Positions 26,318 to 35,081 of a stretch of DNA of 64,000 nt are shown here, piece by piece. The translations under genes were made by a program, and so were the position numbers. The notes under the pieces were generated by a model. That model saw nothing but the letters and a program-made list of their open reading frames with translations, was not told where the DNA came from and did no database searches. The stretch's first letter is position 1. Every line of letters starts with the position of its first letter. This DNA comes from Chryseobacterium sp. VAUSW3 (GTDB lineage: Bacteria; Bacteroidota; Bacteroidia; Flavobacteriales; Weeksellaceae), in NCBI RefSeq assembly GCF_002205795.1, contig NZ_NIUY01000001.1, forward strand, positions 620,001 to 684,000, given 5' to 3'.

Positions 26318-27439
26318 ATGCGGCACAAAATCCTCTTTATTTCCTCGTGGTATCCGAACAAATTAGAGCCTACCAACGGTAATTTTGTTCAGCGCCATGC
26401 CGAAGCGGTTTCTACACTTCATGAGGTAGAAGTTCTTCACGCAATCGGTGACCGGGCGCAGCAGGAAAAATTTATCTTCGACGACAAAAATATAAACAGC
26501 CTGCGCACTTTAATTGTTTATTATAAGCAAACCCAGAATCCTGCACTAAATTTTGTAAGGCGAATGCAGGCCTATAAAAAGGGGTTTTCGAAACTCAACA
26601 AACCCGATTTAGTGCATGCAAACGTTCTTCAGAACAACATGTTTTTTGCGGTTTATTTAAAAAACAAATATAAAATTCCTTTTGTCGTCACCGAACATTG
26701 GTCAGGATTTTTACAGATAAACAGACACAGACTTTCTAAACTTCAGCTTTTTACAGCAAAAAGAATTGCAGAAAAAGCGTCATTCCTTTTACCTGTAAGT
26801 CAATATCTCTCCAAGGATTTAAAAACAGCAGGCATTCAAACAAAAATAGAAGTAATTGGAAATGTAGTAGATACAGATTTGTTTAATATAAAAAAAGCAA
26901 CGCCCGCAAAGTTTACGTTTTTACATATTTCAAATCTTATCTGCATCAAAAATCCTGATAAAATTATCGCTGCGGCAGTTCGTTTATCCAAAGAATTTTC
27001 GAATTTTGAACTTCAGATTGGCGGTGACGGTGATGTGGATACCTTGAATAAGCTGATTAAATCTCAGCATGCAGAAGGTTTTATTAAAACTTTTCCGATG
27101 CTAACTTCAAAGGAAGTTTCAGATAAAATGAGAAACAGCAACTGTTTTATTCTCTTCAGCGATTATGAAAATTTTCCCTGTGTTCTTCTGGAGTCGCTTT
27201 CGACAGGAACGCCTGCAATCGCAACAAAAGTAGGTGGAATTCCTGAAATTTTAAATGAGAAAAACGGGATTTTGATCGGAAATTCTGAAGATGAACTATA
27301 TCACGCCATGAAAAAAGTTCTTACTGCACAAATACATTTTGAGGAGCCGAACAAACTGCATGAATATGTAGAGAATAATTTTTCTATCAATAAAATTGCG
27401 CAAAAATACTCGCATATTTATAGTCAGGTTTTGAACTAA
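26318..27439 (+). CDS. Glycosyltransferase family 4 (GT-B)
   Basis: A 373-residue retaining glycosyltransferase. The N-terminal Rossmann half starts KILFISSWYPNKLEPTNG with a glycine-poor donor loop. The C-terminal half has FLHISNLICIKNPD, LQIGGDGD and the donor-binding E-x7-E region (SDYENFPCVLLESLSTGTP). It lacks membrane segments and should work at the cytoplasmic face. It is followed by an asparagine-synthetase-like gene and a flippase, suggesting a surface polysaccharide or glycolipid. The ATG at 26318 is chosen over a TTG 18 nt upstream because the beta strand begins there. Confidence 0.92.
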   Translation: MRHKILFISSWYPNKLEPTNGNFVQRHAEAVSTLHEVEVLHAIGDRAQQEKFIFDDKNINSLRTLIVYYKQTQNPALNFVRRMQAYKKGFSKLNKPDLVHANVLQNNMFFAVYLKNKYKIPFVVTEHWSGFLQINRHRLSKLQLFTAKRIAEKASFLLPVSQYLSKDLKTAGIQTKIEVIGNVVDTDLFNIKKATPAKFTFLHISNLICIKNPDKIIAAAVRLSKEFSNFELQIGGDGDVDTLNKLIKSQHAEGFIKTFPMLTSKEVSDKMRNSNCFILFSDYENFPCVLLESLSTGTPAIATKVGGIPEILNEKNGILIGNSEDELYHAMKKVLTAQIHFEEPNKLHEYVENNFSINKIAQKYSHIYSQVLN

Positions 27440-27514
27440 TTTCCCGAAAAACCAAAGTTTCTTTAGAATTTTATGTAAATTGACTTCTCTAAACTATTTT
27501 CACACATACCCATT

Positions 27515-29161
27515 ATGAGAAAAGGGTTTTCTATAAAAATTTCGGACAAAAAAACAGATATAAAATCATTTATTTCAGGAGAATATGATAATTTATATCT
27601 TCAGACCGAACATTTTGATTTTCTTTTGGAAGGAGTGTTGCTCAACAAAAAAAAATTACTCACAGAATATGCGTTAAAAGATTTCGAAACATTAATCCGG
27701 GAAATTTATACACAGAAAAAACAGAGATTAATACAGGAATTTGAAGGCGAATTCCGGGGTTTTATCTGGAACAGAAAAGAGGCAAAACTGTATGTTTTTA
27801 CGAATCCAACGTCTACCCAACGGGTTTTTTATTCTAAATTTAGAAATGAAATTTTTATTGATACCAGCTTGGTACGGCTCAATAAAACTTTATTAAGTTC
27901 GGGGATTACAACGACTCCGAATTTGGAATCCATCTACCAGTTGCTGTGTTTCAGTAATCTGCCTGAAAGAAAAACCCCGATTGAAAATATAGCAAAATTG
28001 CTCGACGGACACTACCTGGAAGTCAATTTCCGCGATTTAAGTTTCAGTGAAAAAGAATATTTTAATCTTTCGGAAATTCCGGTATTCAAAGGAACTAAAG
28101 CAGCTGCTGTCGATCAAATTCACGAGATTTTTGCCCAATCAGTGATCATGGAATACCAGAAAGATACCGAGTTGGGAAAAAACCATCTCGCGCTGCTGAG
28201 CGGCGGTTTAGACAGCCGTGTTGCGATGTTATATGCGATTAAAAACAATGAGGTACCGGGAAACGCTCTTTGCTTCTCACAGTCTGGTTATTTCGACCAT
28301 ACTATTTCGGAAAAAATAGCCGAGGACTTCGGAATTCACTATGAATTTATACCGTTGGATGGCGGAAATTTTCTTAAAAAGATAGATGAACTTACTGAAA
28401 TTTCGGAAGGGATGGTTTTCTACACGGGAGGCATTCATGTGAAATACGCTGTAGAAAAAATGCAGTATGAATATTTTGCACTCTTCCACAGTGGGCAGAT
28501 TGGCGATGGGGTTTTAGGAGGATTTAATACCGAACCGAAAAGGAAAAAGCCCAGTAATTTTAAGATGGTGGTTAATCACCATTTTCTTCCTGAAGTTGAG
28601 AAAAGTTTAGATGATATTTTAAAAAATTACGAAACGGAAGAGCTTTTCCTTTTAAGAAACGTAGCATACAACCGAACCGTTTTGGGAGCACATGTTTTTC
28701 AGGAAAAAAGATACCAGACTTCGCCGTTTATGACCAGAGATTTTCTGAAGCTGGCCATTTCTTTACCTGAAGAATGGAAGTTTAGCCACCGGTTTTACAT
28801 CGACTGGATCAACACCCACTGTAAAGAAGCGACCAATTACCGTTGGGAAAGAACTTTAATGAAACCTAATGCACACTGGAAAACTGTTTTCGGAGATCAG
28901 TTCATGAAAAGAGGTTTTAAAATTCTTAATGAAAAGATTCTTAAAACCCCACAGCATTCCAGTATGTATCCGTACCACTTTTACTTCGATAATAACACTG
29001 AAATCCAACGATATTACCAGCAATATTTTGATGAAAACCTACACCGGATCGAAAGTTATCCTGAGCTCTACAACGACGTTAAAAAACTTTTCGTCTCTGA
29101 AGATTTTCATTCGAAGTCCCAGGCAGTAAATATTTTATCTGTTTTTAAACTCTATTTTTAA
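27515..29161 (+). CDS. Asparagine synthetase-like protein without glutaminase cysteine
   Basis: A 548-residue protein related to AsnB. The ATP pyrophosphatase loop LSGGLDSRVA (from S229) is intact, so it probably adenylates a carboxylate. The N-terminal ~190 residues resemble the class II glutamine amidotransferase fold (FEGEFRGFIWNRKEAKLYVF), but the essential N-terminal Cys is missing: the protein begins MRKGFSIK. It thus cannot release ammonia from glutamine in the usual way. Such AsnB-like proteins in polysaccharide loci are thought to amidate uronic acids or act on other carboxylates. It lies between a GT4 and a flippase, 3 nt before the latter. Confidence 0.85.
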   Translation: MRKGFSIKISDKKTDIKSFISGEYDNLYLQTEHFDFLLEGVLLNKKKLLTEYALKDFETLIREIYTQKKQRLIQEFEGEFRGFIWNRKEAKLYVFTNPTSTQRVFYSKFRNEIFIDTSLVRLNKTLLSSGITTTPNLESIYQLLCFSNLPERKTPIENIAKLLDGHYLEVNFRDLSFSEKEYFNLSEIPVFKGTKAAAVDQIHEIFAQSVIMEYQKDTELGKNHLALLSGGLDSRVAMLYAIKNNEVPGNALCFSQSGYFDHTISEKIAEDFGIHYEFIPLDGGNFLKKIDELTEISEGMVFYTGGIHVKYAVEKMQYEYFALFHSGQIGDGVLGGFNTEPKRKKPSNFKMVVNHHFLPEVEKSLDDILKNYETEELFLLRNVAYNRTVLGAHVFQEKRYQTSPFMTRDFLKLAISLPEEWKFSHRFYIDWINTHCKEATNYRWERTLMKPNAHWKTVFGDQFMKRGFKILNEKILKTPQHSSMYPYHFYFDNNTEIQRYYQQYFDENLHRIESYPELYNDVKKLFVSEDFHSKSQAVNILSVFKLYF

Positions 29162-29163
29162 TT

Positions 29164-30411
29164 GTGAAGAGCCTTCAGGAATTTTTGCAGCATTTCCTCA
29201 GTAACAAAGGACAACATGTCTTTCTGTCGCTTCTAGTTGCGAAAGTATGCGCGTTTTTAGGCTCACTTTTTATTATCAGGATTTTACCGGAAAGCGAGTT
29301 CGGTACCGTAAGTATTGTGGCCTCTGTTTTTGCTGTTTTTGCTCCGTTCAGCGGGTTTGGCAGCCAGCAAAGCCTCTTGCGTTTCGGCTCTTTGACTGAT
29401 GAAACGGCTGACAAAAAATGGCTTTCAAGCTACCTTTTACTTAAAGGATTTGGACGCCAGGTGCTGTTAACGGCAGTTTTTTTTCTGGTGAGTCTGTTTT
29501 ATGTAAACCGGTACGAGGACATTCTGTATATTTTTCTGTTTTTTTCGGTACGTTTAATCGGTTTTTATTTTTTCAACCACCTTCAGTCCGAGCTCAGAAT
29601 ATTCGGTAAAAACGCGGAGTTCGCGAGGCTGAACAATACTGTAAATATTTCAGGAGTAATTTTATTGCTGGCTTTGTCTTATTTCTGGGGACTTCAGGGA
29701 TATCTCACCGCTTTAGCAGCAACACCGTTTTTAGCTTTTTTTTGGTTTAAGCGGGATCATCTCACAAACATCACCGAAACATTTAGTTTCAATAAAAAAG
29801 AAATATGGAATTATGGCCTGCATGCCTCCGGAACCGCTTTGCTTTCGGACACACTTTTCTCTGCTGATGTTTTATTACTGAGTTTTTTAATGAATGAAAC
29901 TGCCGTAGCTGATTATAAAGTCGCCATCCTTATTCCCGCCAACATTACTTTCCTTGCGCTCACTTTCATGCAGAGTGATTTTCCTGTTTTGGCAAAAAAC
30001 TATCAGAATAAAGCTTTTCTAAAGAATTATATCTTCAATTATTACAAAATATTCTTACCTGTTACAGCATTGATATTTGGAATCGGTTTCATTTTTAAAA
30101 GCGAAGTCATTCAACTCTTTTTCACTTCCAAATATGAGGAAAGTACGCTGCCTTTTATCATTCTATTAGCCGCATTTTGTGGGAATATGTTGTTAAGAAA
30201 TCTGTACGGAAATCTGCTCTCAGCCGTGGGAAAAATGAAAGCCAACACTTTAATTTCGTTATTTACATTAGTCATGCTTCCGATCTTCGCTCTTTTTCTT
30301 GTTGGGCAATATGGCGTGACAGGAATGGCCGTAAGTTTAAGCTTAAGCATGCTTCTGAACGGATTTATGCTGATGATTTCGTTTTATATCTACCTCAAAA
30401 ATTTAAAATAA
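29164..30411 (+). CDS. Oligosaccharide flippase (MATE/Wzx-like)
   Basis: A 415-residue polytopic membrane protein with about 12 hydrophobic segments. It has the typical start HVFLSLLVAKVCAFLGSLFIIRILPESEFG and the positive-inside pattern of PST/Wzx exporters, which flip lipid-linked sugar units to the periplasmic face. The start is GTG at 29164, 2 nt after the stop of the asparagine-synthetase-like gene. Without a nearby Wzy polymerase the exported unit may be a short glycan. Confidence 0.9.
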   Translation: MKSLQEFLQHFLSNKGQHVFLSLLVAKVCAFLGSLFIIRILPESEFGTVSIVASVFAVFAPFSGFGSQQSLLRFGSLTDETADKKWLSSYLLLKGFGRQVLLTAVFFLVSLFYVNRYEDILYIFLFFSVRLIGFYFFNHLQSELRIFGKNAEFARLNNTVNISGVILLLALSYFWGLQGYLTALAATPFLAFFWFKRDHLTNITETFSFNKKEIWNYGLHASGTALLSDTLFSADVLLLSFLMNETAVADYKVAILIPANITFLALTFMQSDFPVLAKNYQNKAFLKNYIFNYYKIFLPVTALIFGIGFIFKSEVIQLFFTSKYEESTLPFIILLAAFCGNMLLRNLYGNLLSAVGKMKANTLISLFTLVMLPIFALFLVGQYGVTGMAVSLSLSMLLNGFMLMISFYIYLKNLK

Positions 30412-30426
30412 ATTATCTTTGTCTTA

Positions 30427-30924
30427 ATGAAAAACCTGTTTTTCTTTTCCGTGATTGCTTTTTTTGCATTTCTTTCCTGTAGAAATGACGAAGATACCGT
30501 GCAGAAAATCGATCAGATAATCCAGCTCTACATCGATTCTGCGGATCAGGACATGCTGAATACCAATATTAAAGGCGGCTATACCAATGCAAGAATGAAC
30601 GATGTGTACGGCCTTACCGATACAGCTCCGGTAAATTTCAGTCCAAAAAAAGACAACGATACGGCAAGCTATATCGAATATATCGCAGGTGCCCGAAGAA
30701 TCGGAATCGACTCCTCCGGAAGTTTAAAAACATACGAATCGAAGATCGCATTATCCTTTACCAAAAGCATTACCGATTCCACCACAGCGACCATTAATGA
30801 CACCATGACGGTGCAATATCGGTTAACTCCGGAAGTCTTCCAGGTTTCGAAAATTTGGTACAACAATGTTTTACAGTTCACAAAGGTTGCAGACGAACCT
30901 AATATTGTGAAGATTCGAAAGTAA
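30427..30924 (+). CDS. Small lipoprotein, function unknown
   Basis: A 165-residue protein with a lipobox at the end of the signal peptide (AFLSCRNDED). The acidic residues just after the cysteine fit the surface lipoprotein export signal described in Bacteroidota, so it may be exposed at the cell surface. The mature part has serine-, threonine- and aspartate-rich strands (for example SITDSTTATINDTMTV), suggesting a beta fold. I do not recognise the family. It lies 15 nt after the flippase gene and is probably co-transcribed. Confidence 0.78.
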   Translation: MKNLFFFSVIAFFAFLSCRNDEDTVQKIDQIIQLYIDSADQDMLNTNIKGGYTNARMNDVYGLTDTAPVNFSPKKDNDTASYIEYIAGARRIGIDSSGSLKTYESKIALSFTKSITDSTTATINDTMTVQYRLTPEVFQVSKIWYNNVLQFTKVADEPNIVKIRK

Positions 30925-30953
30925 ATCACTACCCAAATCCTCTTTAAAAATTG

Positions 30954-30961
30954 TAAATTTG
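30954..30961 (+). promoter_or_regulatory. Candidate serS promoter -7 box
   Basis: TAAATTTG followed by C matches the consensus, 51 nt before the serS ATG. No TTTG at the -33 position was found. Confidence 0.45.
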
Positions 30962-31012
30962 CGGGAACTTTGATTTTAGACCATCTAAAATCCCCATTTA
31001 AAATTAGATTTA

Positions 31013-32281
31013 ATGTTACAGGTTAATTTTTTGCGCGAAAATAAAGAACGCGTTACGGCAGGTTTAAATAAAAGAAACTTCAAACAGATTGAGTTGGTTG
31101 ACGAAGCCATTTCTACCGATGATGAAAGGAAAAAACTTCAGTTCGAACTCGATCAGAACCTGACTGAGATGAATAAAATCTCGAAAGAAATTGGGATTTT
31201 GATGAAAGAAGGTAAAAAAGAAGAAGCTGAAACTGCCAAATCAAAAACCGCTGAATACAAAGAAAACTCACAGATTCTTCAGCAGAAATTAAAGGATGCA
31301 GAAGCCAGACTTGCAGAAATTCTTTATCTAATTCCCAATATTCCTTACGAAAAGGTAGTTGCAGGAACTTCTGCAGACGATAACGAAATCGTTTACCAGT
31401 CGCACGATGTTGAAGGTTTGGGCGAAGGCGCAATTCCGCATTGGGAACTTGCAAAAAAATACAATCTTATTGATTTCGAACTTGGGGTGAAAATCGCCGG
31501 CGCAGGTTTTCCGGTGTATTTCGGGAAGGGTGCGAGACTTCAGAGAGCTCTGGTGCAGTATTTCCTTGATAAAAATACAGATGCCGGTTATGTGGAAGTA
31601 AATCCGCCACATGTGGTGAACGAGGCTTCTGGCTACGGAACCGGGCAGCTACCTGATAAAGAAGGACAGATGTATTTCGTGAACGAAGATAATTTATATC
31701 TCATCCCAACCGCAGAAGTACCGGTAACGAATCTATACCGTGATGTTTTGTTGGACGAAAAGGATTTACCGATAAAAAATACGGCATTTTCGCAGTGTTA
31801 CCGACGTGAAGCCGGAAGTTATGGCGCGCACGTACGTGGCTTGAACCGACTTCACCAGTTCGAAAAAGTAGAAATTGTACGTCTGGAAAAACCTGAAAAT
31901 TCATACGCTGCATTGGAAGAAATGGTGGAACATGTAAAATCGATTCTTGTTGATCTTGAACTTCCTTTCAGGATTTTAAGACTTTGCGGTGGTGATATGG
32001 GTTTCACTTCCGCGATGACTTATGACTTCGAAGTTTGGAGTGCAGCACAGGAAAAATGGCTTGAAGTTTCTTCGGTTTCCAATTTTGAAACCTTTCAGGC
32101 AAACCGCTTGAAATGCAGATTTAAAAACGGAGGGAAAACACAGTTGGTTCACACGTTAAACGGTTCTGCAATGGCTTTGCCGCGAATTATGGCCGCTCTT
32201 CTCGAGAACAATCAAACCGAAGACGGCATTAAAATTCCGTCGAAAATTGCTGCTTATACCCGATTTGATGTTATCGATTAG
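31013..32281 (+). CDS. serS: Seryl-tRNA synthetase
   Basis: A 422-residue class II synthetase that charges tRNA-Ser and tRNA-Sec-type substrates. The N-terminal ~110 residues form the long antiparallel coiled-coil arm that contacts the tRNA variable loop (EMNKISKEIGILMKEGKKEE). Motif 2 is FSQCYRREAGSYG ... RLHQFEKVE and motif 3 is NGSAMALPRIMAALLE. It has its own promoter box and a bidirectional terminator. Confidence 0.97.
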   Translation: MLQVNFLRENKERVTAGLNKRNFKQIELVDEAISTDDERKKLQFELDQNLTEMNKISKEIGILMKEGKKEEAETAKSKTAEYKENSQILQQKLKDAEARLAEILYLIPNIPYEKVVAGTSADDNEIVYQSHDVEGLGEGAIPHWELAKKYNLIDFELGVKIAGAGFPVYFGKGARLQRALVQYFLDKNTDAGYVEVNPPHVVNEASGYGTGQLPDKEGQMYFVNEDNLYLIPTAEVPVTNLYRDVLLDEKDLPIKNTAFSQCYRREAGSYGAHVRGLNRLHQFEKVEIVRLEKPENSYAALEEMVEHVKSILVDLELPFRILRLCGGDMGFTSAMTYDFEVWSAAQEKWLEVSSVSNFETFQANRLKCRFKNGGKTQLVHTLNGSAMALPRIMAALLENNQTEDGIKIPSKIAAYTRFDVID

Positions 32282-32300
32282 AAAAAATATAAATCACATA

Positions 32301-32330
32301 AAAAACCACCGGATTTCGGTGGTTTTTTTG
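32301..32330. terminator. Bidirectional terminator between serS and a lipoprotein gene
   Basis: AAAAACCACCG (32301-32311) pairs with CGGTGGTTTTT (32317-32327) around a GATTT loop, with a T run continuing to 32329. It separates convergent genes. Confidence 0.9.
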
Positions 32331-33122
32331 TTATTCTGTGGTGATAATAATCTTTTTGTCTTTATTGGTAAGGACTTTTCCGTTGTCCAAAAGATCGTTT
32401 GTCCTTACGTTAATCTGTATCGTTTTGTTATCAATCTGTTTTACAAAATCATGCTTCCCTACGATGGATTTTATGGGTTTCTGAAACTTCATTGTGCTGT
32501 TCAGATTCATATTAAACATTTTCATCATTCCAACCATTCCTTTTGCCATCTGCTTACCATAAACTTCAAGGGAATCACTTTTCGTTTTAGGCTTGGTGTT
32601 CTCTGAATCCGGCGTGTTCTTAGCAATTTCATTCAGGAATTCAGTTGAATTGAATTTTTCGGTGTCGATGGTTAAAACCTTCCCATTCCAGCTTGCCACA
32701 TTCTGTAAAGGCAGATTTTTAAGTTGTTTGCTTTGCGACAGAAGACTGGCGATTTCTCCCGGCAACAGTTTATCATATTTAAGTGAAAGTCCATACACCT
32801 GCCCCTGGTCTTTATTAATCTTCAGGAAAAGTTTTTGCAGGACTTTCGCGGAGTCTTTGTTCAGCGTAATTTTACCGTTTTTTTGGATATCGTACAAACT
32901 TTTCCATTCGGTGGAAAGAGCCCTTAATTCTTTGGAATTCTCGATTAGATCTTTGTTTTCGCCCATCATGCTCATCATTCCGAGCATGCTTTGATCCACT
33001 ATAATATTAGATTCCATGCTCGTAGCAGAATCTTTATAATACGTAGTTTCTGTATTCACAGAACACGAATTTAAGACTGCAAAGGCAAATGCTGATACCC
33101 AAATTCTCATCTGATTAACCAT
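32331..33122 (-). CDS. Lipoprotein, function unknown
   Basis: A 263-residue protein with a signal peptide ending in the lipobox LNSCSVN. It is lysine- and serine-rich and has a methionine-rich stretch (SMLGMMSMMGE near residue 50, and MVGMMKMFNMN further on). No catalytic motif is visible and I do not recognise the family. An internal ATG at 33110 would also give a complete signal peptide. It ends at the terminator shared with serS. Confidence 0.75.
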   Translation of the reverse strand: MVNQMRIWVSAFAFAVLNSCSVNTETTYYKDSATSMESNIIVDQSMLGMMSMMGENKDLIENSKELRALSTEWKSLYDIQKNGKITLNKDSAKVLQKLFLKINKDQGQVYGLSLKYDKLLPGEIASLLSQSKQLKNLPLQNVASWNGKVLTIDTEKFNSTEFLNEIAKNTPDSENTKPKTKSDSLEVYGKQMAKGMVGMMKMFNMNLNSTMKFQKPIKSIVGKHDFVKQIDNKTIQINVRTNDLLDNGKVLTNKDKKIIITTE

Positions 33123-33229
33123 AATTTTTTCTTTTTAAGTACTGCAATTCGATTCAAATTTTGTACCTAAGTTAAAAATACGTGAACGAGGGAGTTGGAT
33201 GTTTTATCTATTTAAAACTCCCTTAAAAA

Positions 33230-33865
33230 TTACTGAGTTTGAACTAAAAGATCTTGAAGATAAGAAATATCCAGTGCTAAACCTGCTACCAGACTGGCAT
33301 CCGGTTCCTTCCTCCATTTTTTGCGTTTTGTATACAGATTCGCAGTTTTTCCTGTATAGCCTGAAATGGTAGGATTAAAAGGCAAGTTCGGCGTCTTGAC
33401 ATTACCCTTTATTTCATTTTCTTTGGAAAGCACCCATTCAAAACCGATGAAATATCCATTTTCCGGAACTTTAATATTGAGTTTTGATAAATCCGCAGTA
33501 ATCAAAGTCTTACGGGTTGGAATGTAGACAAGATATTTTGCTTCATCAAGTAGTTTCCCAGGGAAACCATTGTCGTTTTCATAAATGCAAAGGTAAATTT
33601 CCGAAGGTTTCTTGCTGAAATTAATGCTTTTGAATCTGATCTGATGAAAAAATGTCTGACTTTTTTCAGTTATATTGCTTTCAACAAAAGTTGCGTACGC
33701 CCGCCTCTCGTTGCTTCCAATAACTCCAATCCCATCATCCGAAGTTTGTATTTTTTCATATTTAAATGAAACACTTTCATTGGATAATTTGTCACTTTTT
33801 TCCTGAGAAAACATCAAAGAATTTAATAGGATCAGAAAGAGAATTAATTTTGAATCCATAACCAT
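33230..33865 (-). CDS. Secreted protein, function unknown
   Basis: A 211-residue protein with an N-terminal hydrophobic signal sequence (about residues 3-20, ending LMFSQ). The mature part has alternating strands such as IYLCIYENDNGFPGKLL and ENGYFIGFEWVL, the pattern of a jelly-roll/beta-sandwich domain. It ends without a sorting tail. An ATG at 33859 is an equally good start. No family name can be supported. It lies 24 nt upstream of the SafE-like gene stop, at the edge of the cbb3 locus but on the distal side. Confidence 0.72.
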   Translation of the reverse strand: MVMDSKLILFLILLNSLMFSQEKSDKLSNESVSFKYEKIQTSDDGIGVIGSNERRAYATFVESNITEKSQTFFHQIRFKSINFSKKPSEIYLCIYENDNGFPGKLLDEAKYLVYIPTRKTLITADLSKLNIKVPENGYFIGFEWVLSKENEIKGNVKTPNLPFNPTISGYTGKTANLYTKRKKWRKEPDASLVAGLALDISYLQDLLVQTQ

Positions 33866-33889
33866 CGTTTAGACTCAAATATAGCGAAT

Positions 33890-34633
33890 TTAATGACAGG
33901 TCTCGTGGTTGCCCTGCTGATGTTCAGTAGAATTGTTGTGAATGATGTGTAATGCCTCTTCTTTTGGAGAAATATAAGGAATACCGAGTTCCAGACCGCG
34001 AAGAATGAAAAGCCCGCCTAAAACAAGCATCATTACCGGTACAAACTTTAAAATTTTAATTCTGAATGCTGTTGTCATCAGGTTTCCAAGCAAAACGACG
34101 AAAAACATAAAAGGCAAAGTTCCAAGTCCAAATAAAGCCATGAAAGTAGCCCCCTGCCAGATTCCGCCTGCCGCCAGACTTGCGGTAAGTGCCATATACA
34201 CCATTCCGCACGGTAAAAAACCATTAAGAATTCCAGTGCTGAAGCGGGATCTGTAATCCGCTTTCTGCATAAACTTCCCTAAATTAATTTTCACTTTGAA
34301 AAGAAACTGGGATAAAAATGGAATTTTAGAAGCGAAATCTTTTCCACCGAAAGAAAATACGGCCATGATGATAAGCAGTATGCCCGCTCCAATTGTAAGG
34401 TATTTCTGGAATCCAGCCATTTCAAACCCCTGACCCAAAATTCCCAGCAAAGCGCCCAGTAACGAATAGGTCACAATGCGCCCGAACTGATAAGTAAGAT
34501 TCTGAAGATAATAATTCGCCGCCTGCTTTTTAGTTAAACCCAATGACAGTGCTATAGGTCCACACATTCCGATGCAATGAAACCCTGACGCAAATCCCAA
34601 CGCTAGTGCCGAAAAGATAAGTGCTATTTCCAT
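33890..34633 (-). CDS. SafE/TauE-like membrane protein of the cbb3 locus, metal-binding tail
   Basis: A 247-residue polytopic protein with about six membrane helices and the signature HCIGMCGPIALSLG near residue 19. This matches the DsbD/SafE-like family that regularly accompanies ccoG-ccoH and is thought to help copper or redox supply for cbb3 oxidase. The C-terminus after the last helix is rich in histidine and ends ETCH (H-x2-H, then H, H and CH within about 20 residues), a plausible copper-binding tail. Its start overlaps the ccoH stop by 10 nt. Confidence 0.83.
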   Translation of the reverse strand: MEIALIFSALALGFASGFHCIGMCGPIALSLGLTKKQAANYYLQNLTYQFGRIVTYSLLGALLGILGQGFEMAGFQKYLTIGAGILLIIMAVFSFGGKDFASKIPFLSQFLFKVKINLGKFMQKADYRSRFSTGILNGFLPCGMVYMALTASLAAGGIWQGATFMALFGLGTLPFMFFVVLLGNLMTTAFRIKILKFVPVMMLVLGGLFILRGLELGIPYISPKEEALHIIHNNSTEHQQGNHETCH

Positions 34634-35079
34634 TGGATGTCGTAATCGACCTGATAAGGTTTTTTATTGTTTTCCCACTTCACTTTCAAAGTATAGGAGC
34701 CCGGAAAAATTACTTTTGCGGGAATCTGGAACTGATTTTTACCATCAAGCGGGATGTCTTTTTTCACATCAAGATTCGAGTCATCGGTTCTGAAAAGTTC
34801 AAAGTGTATATTGGCATTTTCGGGCTTTACACTTTGAGGAAAAGTAATTGTAATTCCTTCTTTGTTTTGATGATAAACGGGCTTTTCGGTCAGCAGATCA
34901 GCATTGTTTTTTGCATTAATGATTTCCTGATAAGCCAGCTCATCTTCATAATAACTGTCTGAAATAAGTTCAGAATTTTGCATTCCGCTGGAGAATACAA
35001 AAATCAGAAAAAGTATAAAGGACATAAATAAGCCGAGTGCTACAGCAACACCGTGTCCCCAGCTGAAATTTTTGAACAT
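34624..35079 (-). CDS. ccoH: FixH/CcoH family cbb3 assembly protein
   Basis: A 151-residue protein with a single N-terminal membrane helix (about residues 10-30) and a periplasmic beta-sandwich domain, as in FixH/CcoH, which stabilises assembling cbb3 oxidase. The stretch SYYEDELAYQEIINAKNNA is typical of the family. It starts 2 nt after the ccoG stop and overlaps the SafE-like gene by 10 nt, so ccoG-ccoH-SafE are one translationally coupled unit. Confidence 0.9.
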   Translation of the reverse strand: MFKNFSWGHGVAVALGLFMSFILFLIFVFSSGMQNSELISDSYYEDELAYQEIINAKNNADLLTEKPVYHQNKEGITITFPQSVKPENANIHFELFRTDDSNLDVKKDIPLDGKNQFQIPAKVIFPGSYTLKVKWENNKKPYQVDYDIQWK

Positions 35080-35081
35080 AA

